Positions 1-5,456 of a DNA stretch of 8,168 bases are shown piece by piece. The position numbers were made by a program, and so were the translations under genes. The stretch's first letter is position 1; each line of letters starts with the position of its first letter. The DNA comes from Candidatus Gastranaerophilales bacterium (lineage in GTDB: Bacteria > Cyanobacteriota > Vampirovibrionia > Gastranaerophilales > Gastranaerophilaceae): NCBI GenBank assembly GCA_021201175.1, contig JAJQFK010000254.1, positions 1 to 8,168 of the forward strand, written 5' to 3'. The notes beneath the pieces were generated by a model that was given only the letters and a program-made list of their open reading frames with translations, ran no database searches and was not told the DNA's origin.

Positions 1-890
1 CTCTTAATAAACTCAAAAGTGAAAAATGTCCGTTTGGTTTAACAAATGAAGAATTTATAGAATTTAATAAATATAAAGAAAAATACATAGTATACAGAAA
101 ATTAACAAGAACACTGCAAAAACAAGCAAAACAAAAAGGCGATTTAAATGCGCCGGAAGTAACGGAGTATCTTAATAAAACAAGAGAACTGCGTGAAACT
201 TTGCAAAAATACAAATGCGAAATATGCCGCGGTTACAAAAAACACATAAAAAATCTTGAAATTATTCAAAGATACGAAAAAAAATATAAAGAAATTTGTA
301 AAACGGTAGAAAATCAAAAAGACATTTATTGGAATAAATTTCTTGCACATAAGCAAATACTGGAGCGAACCGGTTATATTAAAAATGGAGTTCCTACAGA
401 TTCAGGTATTACGTGTTCAATGGTCAGAGCTGAAAATGAATTGTTTTTATCGGAAATACTGTTAAAAGGAATATTAAATGAACTTGCTCCCTATGAACTG
501 GCTTCTGTAATATGTGCGCTTGTTACGGAGGATTTAAGAAGCGATATTCATCCTAACCAGCCTATAAGCAAAAATACAAGAAAAGCATTGAATAAAATAA
601 AAGACATCAGAAAAAAAATTGCAGTTTTACAAAGAGATTATGATATTGATACACAGATGTATGTAAATTCATTTTATTCGCCTTTAATCGAACAGTGGAT
701 ATTAGGTACTCCGTGGGAGGACATTACAAAACAGGCAGATTCTTCCGAGGGTGACATTGTAAGAATTTTTAAACGAACAATAGATGTACTAAGGCAAATA
801 ACAATACTTCCGAATTTAAGTGAAGAATTAAAAGATAATGCCCGACAAGCAATGGAATCGATTTTAAAAGAACCTGTAGATGCTGATTAG
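1..890 (+). CDS. Ski2/Mtr4-like DExH RNA helicase, C-terminal part (5' end outside window)
   Basis: The frame is open from base 3 to the TAG at 888-890, giving 295 visible residues without the helicase core. The C-terminal 120 or so residues match the DSHCT domain of Ski2/Mtr4-type helicases: LSEILLKGILNELAPYELA, then a long helix, then EQWILGTPWEDI followed by SSEGDIVRIFKRTIDVLRQI. Upstream lies the coiled arch-like region with KCEICRGYKKH (visible residues 71-81), equivalent to the HPCHGCP..H segment of actinobacterial relatives, and then LERTGYIKNGVPTDSG. This family unwinds RNA for processing or decay and is common in Cyanobacteria and Actinobacteria. The TTG at base 201 inside the frame is not the start, because the homology continues upstream of it to the window edge. 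Family assignment is firm; the exact RNA substrate is unknown. Confidence 0.88.
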   Translation, partial: LNKLKSEKCPFGLTNEEFIEFNKYKEKYIVYRKLTRTLQKQAKQKGDLNAPEVTEYLNKTRELRETLQKYKCEICRGYKKHIKNLEIIQRYEKKYKEICKTVENQKDIYWNKFLAHKQILERTGYIKNGVPTDSGITCSMVRAENELFLSEILLKGILNELAPYELASVICALVTEDLRSDIHPNQPISKNTRKALNKIKDIRKKIAVLQRDYDIDTQMYVNSFYSPLIEQWILGTPWEDITKQADSSEGDIVRIFKRTIDVLRQITILPNLSEELKDNARQAMESILKEPVDAD

Positions 891-1080
891 GCTTCTAATT
901 TATACAACACAATATGTAGGTAACTTAATCCGGTGCCAAGCGCATTTTTCTGCAATAAATTGCATGCTTGCAACTGTCCGCCATAGATACACAACCGATA
1001 AATTAAGTATAAATATTTTGTGTGCCTATAACACTGTGAACAATCAATTTTATGCTTTTTTGTTCAAGTGAAAACGAGTT
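891..1080. other. Intergenic region between converging helicase and pilin genes
   Basis: No convincing gene is present. The region contains a short palindrome at 951-964 (TGCAAT, 2-base spacer, ATTGCA) and the left copy of an imperfect direct repeat at 1011-1049. It also has an inverted pair at 1037-1043 and 1060-1066 (TGAACAA / TTGTTCA, 16-base loop). That pair could fold in the transcripts of either converging gene, but it has no T tract, so I do not call a terminator. Confidence 0.6.
1011..1049. repeat. Imperfect direct repeat, left copy flanking the pilin gene
   Basis: This copy shares three blocks with bases 1867-1906: AAATATT, GTGCCTATAAC (exact, 1022-1032), and TGAA-AATCAAT (one difference). 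A single-base length change lies between the first two blocks. By hand alignment about 30 of 39 positions agree. The two copies bracket the pilin gene together with its promoter, about 850 bases apart and in the same orientation. Confidence 0.6.
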
Positions 1081-1784
1081 TTATAAATATGTTATAGCAT
1101 TTTCTTTTAATACTTTTGCAGCACAGGTTATTCCGTTACCTCCCTTTTTGCAGTCTGATGAATTGTTGCCGGCACCTGCGGGAATTACTCCTTTCCCATT
1201 TATAACCGTGAAAAAAAATACATCATAACCAAATCTGTTAGGTGACTTATCTCCATTTAAATCTATTATAAATCTGCCTATACAGTTTTGTGAATCTTCT
1301 GTTGTAAGTCCTTTTCCGGAGCAATAACTCTTATCCCACCCATAGGCTATTCCATCTGTTGAAACAAGAGAATTTTTGCGATTATATACCGCCCAATTAT
1401 TTCCATTTAAAGCTTTCAGGTATGAGGAAGTAAAACAGCCTTGCGCCGAGGTTTTACATAATTTTAAAACATTGATATTGTCAATAAATGAATCAAAAAA
1501 ATCATCATTCTCCATAAAGGAGTAATCTCCTACACCTGCCCCTTCTTTTATTGCTATTTTAATTACTGTCTGCTGCAATACAGAATAAGATTTTTTTAAT
1601 TTTGTTACTATTTCCTTCCTCTGTGTGGATTGAACAACCAATGAAACAGTAATTACAGAAATTATTCCGACTATTACAAGTGTTAAGAGAACTTCTGCTA
1701 ACGTAAAGGCAGCTTTATTTTTCCTGTTTTTTATTACAAAACTTAAAAATACCCCCCCCCCGTGCGAGTTTTAACGTTATTCAT
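1081..1784 (-). CDS. Type IV pilin-like / type II secretion pseudopilin-like protein, out of frame at a poly-G tract (likely phase-variable)
   Basis: The start is the ATG at 1784-1782, nine bases after AAGGAG-type sequence. It reads MNNVKTRT plus glycines into a G10 run (1761-1752) and then stops after 13 residues. The pilin frame continues just past the run as VIKNRKNKAA, then FTLAEVLLTL and a hydrophobic helix, and ends at the stop at 1083-1081. One added G joins the two frames into a 234-residue prepilin with a 26-residue basic leader, a class III cleavage site A|F with Glu5, and a mature chain of about 208 residues. The mature part has six cysteines (three possible disulfides), DLNGDKSPNRFGYDVFFF, and a Cys-rich C-terminus, as in secreted pilin-like proteins of Gastranaerophilales. 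No ATG, GTG or TTG lies in the pilin frame before the TTG at 1641, which would delete the signal helix. Its role (surface filament, adhesin or secretion pseudopilin) is inferred. Confidence 0.8.
1752..1761 (-). repeat. Homopolymeric tract G10 (coding strand) inside the pilin leader
   Basis: Ten consecutive C on the plus strand are ten G in the pilin coding strand. They lie between the ATG and the prepilin cleavage site. With 10 G the start frame ends at TAT TTT TAA. With 9 G it ends at a TAA a little further on. With 11 G (or 8, or 14) it runs into the complete pilin. This is by far the longest homopolymer of G or C in the window; the next longest, in the kinase gene, are only six. Confidence 0.9.
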
Positions 1785-1793
1785 AAAGATTTT

Positions 1794-1798
1794 CTCCT
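1794..1798 (-). promoter_or_regulatory. Ribosome binding site deciding the pilin start
   Basis: The minus strand reads AAAGGAG, nine bases before ATG 1784. It shows that translation is set up to begin upstream of the poly-G tract and not at the internal TTG at 1641. Confidence 0.8.
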
Positions 1799-1806
1799 TT
1801 TTATCG

Positions 1807-1835
1807 ATTTTAGCAAAAGTATTCAGATTGTGCAA
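1807..1835 (-). promoter_or_regulatory. Sigma-70-type promoter of the pilin gene
   Basis: On the minus strand a -35 element TTGCAC (1835-1830) is followed by a 17-base spacer and a -10 element TAAAAT (1812-1807). The spacer ends in TTTTGC, giving a TGC extended -10. The predicted transcript would start near 1800, just before the Shine-Dalgarno sequence, leaving a short leader. An intact promoter in front of an out-of-frame gene supports a switch rather than a decayed pseudogene. Confidence 0.65.
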
Positions 1836-1866
1836 CAAAAAATTATATTATATTTAGCAATTATTT

Positions 1867-1906
1867 AAATATTCCTACGTGCCTATAACGTATTGAATAA
1901 TCAATA
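1867..1906. repeat. Imperfect direct repeat, right copy flanking the pilin gene
   Basis: This is the second copy of the motif at 1011-1049. It has AAATATT (1867-1873), GTGCCTATAAC (1879-1889) and TGAATAATCAAT. It lies just upstream of the pilin promoter and just outside the GC-rich foldable island. Confidence 0.6.
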
Positions 1907-1910
1907 TTCG

Positions 1911-2040
1911 TGAAACAACGGTGGAGCGGGTGTGTGACCCTGTATGCGGAACGCAATGCAGCGGTCACTCACATTGCCCTCATTTATTCGAGTTTCGGAC
2001 TTCGTCCTCACTCTACGAAAATCCGCTTCTTTGATTTCCG
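1911..2040. other. GC-rich foldable intergenic island of unknown nature
   Basis: By hand count 66 of 130 bases are G or C (about 51%), against clearly AT-rich surroundings. No gene is convincing here. The short plus-strand ORF and the minus-strand ORF crossing it do not resemble known proteins, and the latter runs into ahcY. The island holds two predicted stem-loops: a long one at 1930-1972, and a second within about 1988-2021 built from TTCG/CGAA, GAGT/ACTC and GGAC-TTC-GTCC. It could be a dispersed repeat, a decayed mobile unit, a structured RNA, or the 5' leader of ahcY. The sequence alone does not decide. Confidence 0.5.
1930..1972. other. Long imperfect hairpin (19 pairs, 3-base loop)
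   Basis: Pairing by hand: GTG 1930-1932 with CAC 1970-1972; a T.T mismatch; GTGACC 1934-1939 with GGTCAC 1963-1968; a bulged C1962; CTGTA 1940-1944 with TGCAG 1957-1961 (one G.T pair); a bulged A1956; TGCG 1945-1948 with CGCA 1952-1955; loop GAA. The compensated, nearly continuous pairing is much stronger than expected for this AT-rich context. No T run follows, so it does not look like a simple terminator. Confidence 0.6.
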
Positions 2041-2041
2041 C

Positions 2042-2062
2042 GAACAAAATTATATTTTGTTC
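2042..2062. repeat. Perfect inverted repeat, 9-base arms, upstream of ahcY
   Basis: GAACAAAAT (2042-2050), TAT spacer, ATTTTGTTC (2054-2062). It sits 85 bases before the chosen ahcY start and immediately after the GC-rich island. It could be an operator for a dimeric regulator of ahcY-lipA, or the boundary of the repeat element. There is no following T tract on either strand that would make it a terminator. Confidence 0.6.
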
Positions 2063-2076
2063 ATAAATTGTAACTA

Positions 2077-2082
2077 TATAGT
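2077..2082 (+). promoter_or_regulatory. Possible -10 element for ahcY-lipA
   Basis: TATAGT lies 65 bases before the ahcY start codon. The best upstream match for a -35 (TTTGTT, 2056-2061) has a short 15-base spacer and overlaps the inverted repeat, so a protein binding there would block it. The match is weak. Confidence 0.25.
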
Positions 2083-2131
2083 ACTTTCCATTTGAAGGAT
2101 TAATATGTACATGGTAAAACAGAAATATAAT

Positions 2132-2137
2132 AAGGAG
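2132..2137 (+). promoter_or_regulatory. Ribosome binding site deciding the ahcY start at 2147
   Basis: AAGGAG lies nine bases before ATG 2147. An in-frame ATG at 2105 also has a weaker AAGGA (2095-2099, five bases away). It would add 14 residues (MYMVKQKYNKEFFI) that do not look like part of the conserved family start, so 2147 is preferred. Confidence 0.65.
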
Positions 2138-2146
2138 TTTTTTATT

Positions 2147-3421
2147 ATGATTACATTGGAAAAATATGACATAAAAGATATAAATCTTGCTCAACAGGGC
2201 AAAAACAATATTGAATGGGCATATAAAGACATGCCGGTTCTTGCGCAAATAAGAGAAAGATACAGAAAAGAACAACCCTTTAAAGGGATTAGAGTTTCCA
2301 GTTGTGTTCATGTTACAAAAGAAACTGCGAATCTTGTAATAACAATGAAAGAAGGCGGGGCGGATACAATTCTGGTTGCTTCAAATCCTCTTTCTACACA
2401 GGATGATGTTGCCGCTGCACTGGTAAAATATTGGAATATCCCTGTTTATGGATATAGCGGCGAGGATAAAGAAACATACAAAAAACATATACAGGCAGCA
2501 CTTAATCACAAACCTCAATTTATTATAGATGACGGATGTGATATTGTAGCTGCTATTCATTCGTCAAGACAAGATTTAATTCCTGACGTTATTGGTTCTT
2601 GTGAAGAAACAACTACGGGAATTATTAGATTGCAGGCAATGGAAAAAAGCGGTGAACTTAGATTCCCGGCACTTGGTGTTAACAGCAGCATGACCAAATT
2701 CATGTATGATAACAGATACGGTACGGGGCAAAGTGCTATAGACGGTATTATAAGAGCAACTAATATATTGCTTGCCGGTAAAACATTTGTTGTATGCGGT
2801 TATGGTTGGTGCGGGAAAGGTGTTGCAATGCGCGCAAAAGGTCTTGGCGCAAATGTCGTTGTAGTTGAAGTTGACCCGCTCAAAGCTTTAGAAGCTGCTA
2901 TGGAAGGCTATAGAGTCATGAAAATTGCAGATGCCGCTAAAATCGGGGATATATTTATTTCAATAACCGGTGATATTAATGTTGTTGATGTTAAACACAT
3001 GCTTTCCATGAAGGACGGGGCAATAGTTTGTAATGCCGGACATTTTGATGTTGAAGTTAATGTAAACGGATTAAGAAAAGAAACCGTTGAAATCCGAAAA
3101 ATCAGACCCTTTCTTGATGAATATAAATTAAACAACGGCAAATCAGTTCTGATATTAGCGGAGGGCAGACTTGTAAATCTCGTTGCGGCGGAAGGTCATC
3201 CTGCTTCGGTTATGGATATGAGTTTTGCTAATCAGGCGCTCGGAGCTGAATTTATTATTAAAAATAAAGGCAGACTTGAAAACAAACTCTATACTCTGCC
3301 AAAATCTACAGATTATGAAATTGCCGCATTAAAATTAAAATCAATGGGAATTGAATTAGATTCATTAACAGAAGAACAATACAACTATCTAAATAGCTGG
3401 AATGCCGGTACTTCTACATAA
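2147..3421 (+). CDS. ahcY: S-adenosylhomocysteinase (adenosylhomocysteine hydrolase)
   Basis: This cytoplasmic NAD-dependent enzyme splits S-adenosylhomocysteine, the product of methyltransferases, into adenosine and homocysteine. It relieves product inhibition and feeds the methyl cycle. From ATG 2147 the protein is 424 residues, the length of the shorter bacterial/archaeal form. Visible family features: DINLAQQG at the N-terminus, IIDDG (Asp129), SCEETTTG (Glu153/154), the substrate and catalytic segment MTKFMYDNRYGTGQS (Lys184, Asp188, Asn189), the Rossmann NAD motif GYGWCGKG (218-225), CNAGHFD (His299) and GHPASVMDMSFANQ (His351). The C-terminus ends in YLNSWNAGTST and lacks the DHYRY tail of the long form, as expected for this subgroup. 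Its stop codon overlaps the lipA Shine-Dalgarno sequence, so the two genes are very likely one operon. Confidence 0.96.
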   Translation: MITLEKYDIKDINLAQQGKNNIEWAYKDMPVLAQIRERYRKEQPFKGIRVSSCVHVTKETANLVITMKEGGADTILVASNPLSTQDDVAAALVKYWNIPVYGYSGEDKETYKKHIQAALNHKPQFIIDDGCDIVAAIHSSRQDLIPDVIGSCEETTTGIIRLQAMEKSGELRFPALGVNSSMTKFMYDNRYGTGQSAIDGIIRATNILLAGKTFVVCGYGWCGKGVAMRAKGLGANVVVVEVDPLKALEAAMEGYRVMKIADAAKIGDIFISITGDINVVDVKHMLSMKDGAIVCNAGHFDVEVNVNGLRKETVEIRKIRPFLDEYKLNNGKSVLILAEGRLVNLVAAEGHPASVMDMSFANQALGAEFIIKNKGRLENKLYTLPKSTDYEIAALKLKSMGIELDSLTEEQYNYLNSWNAGTST

Positions 3422-3430
3422 GGAGTTAAC

Positions 3431-4276
3431 ATGCAAAGGCTGCCTGATTATTTAAGACGCGGGATTATTCAAACTGACACAACTAAGAATGTACGGCATA
3501 TATTGAGAAATAATTGTCTTAATACTGTTTGTGAAGCTGCAAGGTGTCCGAATAAAGCTGAATGTTATACAAAAAATACTGCTGCTTTTCTTATTATGGG
3601 TAACAATTGCACAAGAAACTGCCGGTTTTGTAATATTACATGTTCCAAGCCGGAGCCATTAAATCCATTTGAACCGGAACACATTGCAAAAGCAGTTGTT
3701 GAACTTAAACTCAAATACGTTGTAATAACATCAGTCACCCGCGATGATTTACAAGATGGCGGGGCTTCTCATTTCGCGGAGGTTATTCGGGCTGTAAAAT
3801 CTTTAGATAACGGTGTTAAAATTGAAGTACTTACTCCGGATTTTCAAGGACGGAGTTCTTCTGTTGATACTGTTATAGAAGCAAAACCGGATGTATTTAA
3901 TCACAATATTGAAACGGTTCCGTCTTTGTATAAAATTGCACGCCCTCAGGCTGTTTATCAAAGGTCTTTAGATTTTTTGGATTATATTAAAAAAAATTCT
4001 AAAATCCTTACAAAAACCGGATTAATGGTTGGTTTAGGAGAAACAAAAGAGGAATTGACAGAAACTTTTAAACATTTAGCCGGTATTAAATGCGATATTG
4101 TTACTCTCGGGCAATATATAGCCCCTTCAAAAGAACATTTGCCGGTTGTAAAATATTATAAACCGGAAGAATATGTTGAACTTGAAAATATTGCAAAAAA
4201 TTTAGGCATTAAATATACATTTTTTTCTCCTCTTGCAAGAAGTTCTTATAAAGCGCAGGAAGTCTTTCTGAATTAG
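3431..4276 (+). CDS. lipA: Lipoyl synthase (radical SAM)
   Basis: LipA inserts two sulfurs at C6 and C8 of protein-bound octanoyl groups to form lipoate on 2-oxoacid dehydrogenase E2 subunits or glycine cleavage H protein. It uses two S-adenosylmethionine molecules per lipoyl group. The protein is 281 residues, a normal length. It carries the auxiliary [4Fe-4S] cluster cysteines C34, C39 and C45 (CEAARCPNKAEC), the radical-SAM cysteines C60, C64 and C67 (CTRNCRFC), VTRDDLQDGGA, HNIETV, GLMVGLGET and the conserved C-terminal RSSYKAQE, whose serine is an auxiliary-cluster ligand in the family. It starts nine bases after the ahcY stop, with AGGAG at 3421-3425. The link to ahcY is through SAM metabolism in general: LipA makes 5'-deoxyadenosine and methionine, not SAH. 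No lipB or lplA is in the window. Confidence 0.96.
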   Translation: MQRLPDYLRRGIIQTDTTKNVRHILRNNCLNTVCEAARCPNKAECYTKNTAAFLIMGNNCTRNCRFCNITCSKPEPLNPFEPEHIAKAVVELKLKYVVITSVTRDDLQDGGASHFAEVIRAVKSLDNGVKIEVLTPDFQGRSSSVDTVIEAKPDVFNHNIETVPSLYKIARPQAVYQRSLDFLDYIKKNSKILTKTGLMVGLGETKEELTETFKHLAGIKCDIVTLGQYIAPSKEHLPVVKYYKPEEYVELENIAKNLGIKYTFFSPLARSSYKAQEVFLN

Positions 4277-5025
4277 GATTTATTAACTCCGTATCCAAAT
4301 AATGCAAAATCATACTTCACCGGATCCTGAGAGTCAAATTCTTTTAATTTATTTGTTAATTCAATAACGCTTAAATAGTTATTATCGTTTCTTTTTAAAA
4401 GACCCAATGTTCTTGATGTTTTTGCCGAATGTGTATCCAGAGGAATCAAAAGTTTAGATTTTGGAATAAATGTCCAGATACCTTTATCAACTTCACTTTT
4501 TCTTACAAACCACCTTAAAAGCATATTCATTCTTTTTAATGCACTTTTCTTTGCCGGATTAGGTAAAAGGTGATAAAATCCGTTTGTTATATTTTTATCA
4601 GTTCGTGCATAAAAATAATCAACGACACCCTGAAACATAGTCCATACATTATTATCAAGAGAATATGAATACTTAAAAAGGCTTTCAAGTGTTTCGTTTT
4701 CGCTGTATAGGTTATTAAGTATTTTTAAAATTTGAATTAAATCACAATCTTTTGAGAATCTATAATCACAATTCTTTATTTCATTACTTTTATAATCAAA
4801 TGATTTGACATATTCACACGGTTTATTTTTCATAAGATTGAAAATATAATTCAACTTTTTTATAAAAACCTCTCTGCTTCCGTATGAAAATAATGAAGCA
4901 ATAAAGCCGGCGATTTCAATATCATCTTTATTTTTAAATTTATGAATAAATTGAACGGGATCATTTTTTATGAAATCTTTTGTTTCATATTGTTTTACAT
5001 AATTTTCAAGAAGTGTCTTAATCAT
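4273..5025 (-). CDS. TIGR02757 (DUF2400) family protein of unknown function
   Basis: This 250-residue protein has no signal peptide or membrane segment. It matches the family by DPVQFIHKF with DIEIAGFIASLFSYGSR (residues 22-51), CDYRFSKDCD, LLPNPAKKSALKRMNMLLRWFVRKSEVDKGIW (in 153-184), the strongly conserved LLIPLDTHSAKTSRTLGL (192-209) and the C-terminal FDSQDPVKYDFALFGYG. Length is normal for the family. I do not know a proven function for it. The gene is the last of the minus-strand operon. Its ATG shares one base with the tadA stop (TAATG), implying coupled translation. Its own stop overlaps the lipA stop by 4 bases on the opposite strand. Confidence 0.9.
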   Translation of the reverse strand: MIKTLLENYVKQYETKDFIKNDPVQFIHKFKNKDDIEIAGFIASLFSYGSREVFIKKLNYIFNLMKNKPCEYVKSFDYKSNEIKNCDYRFSKDCDLIQILKILNNLYSENETLESLFKYSYSLDNNVWTMFQGVVDYFYARTDKNITNGFYHLLPNPAKKSALKRMNMLLRWFVRKSEVDKGIWTFIPKSKLLIPLDTHSAKTSRTLGLLKRNDNNYLSVIELTNKLKEFDSQDPVKYDFALFGYGVNKS

Positions 5026-5456
5026 TATCTTCTCGCCTCAAAAAATTTTTTAAGCAATGAAGAACATTCCTCCTCCATAATTCCTCCTATAACAGGAATA
5101 TCATAGTTCATTATTTTTCTCATATCTGATTTTGAACCGAATGCCCCGTTGAGCATATCAGCGGCGCCGAAATATACTTTTGAGATTCTTGCCTGAATAA
5201 TTGCACCGGCGCACATTGGGCATGGCTCAAGCGTTACATATAATTCGCACTCGTTAAGCCGCCAGTTATTAAGTTTTTTACATGCCTTTTCAACCGCAAT
5301 AATTTCAGCATGTCCGGTTGTAATATTTCGTTTTTCTCTTTCATTGCAGGCAGCGGCAATAATTTTGCCGTCTTTTACTATTATTGCCCCGACAGGGATA
5401 TCATTTCCGGATTCTTCAGCCTTTTCTACAGCTTTTTTCATAAATTCAAGATTCAA
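5025..5456 (-). CDS. tadA: tRNA-specific adenosine deaminase (A34 to inosine)
   Basis: TadA converts adenosine to inosine at the wobble base of tRNA-Arg(ACG), letting it read CGU, CGC and CGA. The 143-residue protein has the zinc-binding and catalytic signature HAE (His49, Glu51) and PCPMC (Cys79, Cys82). It also has the family features DIPVGAIIV, ELYVTLEPC, KVYFGAAD and AFGSKSDM. The start is a TTG at 5456 (NLEFMKKAVEKAEE), chosen because AGGGA lies just upstream and the N-terminal helix fits the family. The ATG at 5441 (Met6) has no ribosome binding site. The gene overlaps the end of the kinase gene by 11 bases and the next gene by one. A housekeeping tRNA enzyme downstream of a two-component system is unusual. 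The TadA/guanine deaminase superfamily is broad, but the motifs and length favour TadA. Confidence 0.92.
   Translation of the reverse strand: MNLEFMKKAVEKAEESGNDIPVGAIIVKDGKIIAAACNEREKRNITTGHAEIIAVEKACKKLNNWRLNECELYVTLEPCPMCAGAIIQARISKVYFGAADMLNGAFGSKSDMRKIMNYDIPVIGGIMEEECSSLLKKFFEARR

Noticed and set aside
1037..1066. Terminator between helicase and pilin genes
   Set aside because: TGAACAA/TTGTTCA is a 7-pair AT-rich stem with a 16-base loop and no T tract after it on either strand.
880..1071. 63-residue plus-strand ORF after the helicase
   Set aside because: It overlaps the helicase end, has no ribosome binding site, shows no recognisable protein character and runs through the direct repeat.
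1081..1641. Pilin gene starting at the TTG at 1641
   Set aside because: This start lies after the hydrophobic prepilin helix, so the product would lose its signal and assembly segment. The sequence upstream of 1641 in the same frame encodes a textbook prepilin N-terminus.
1910..2095. 61-residue plus-strand ORF in the GC-rich island
   Set aside because: Its start codon lies in the direct repeat with no Shine-Dalgarno sequence, and the DNA is better explained by hairpins than by coding.
1911..2146. SAH riboswitch upstream of ahcY
   Set aside because: The position is right and there are hairpins, but the conserved core sequences I know for SAH riboswitches are not visible. I report only a foldable element.
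2105..2146. Longer ahcY starting at ATG 2105
   Set aside because: It adds 14 residues that look unconserved. A better Shine-Dalgarno lies before 2147, where the family-typical N-terminus begins. It remains possible as a minor alternative.
1901..2311. 136-residue minus-strand ORF opposite ahcY
   Set aside because: It crosses the promoter and first part of ahcY in antisense, and its composition changes abruptly between the GC-rich island and the ahcY antisense. It is a shadow ORF.
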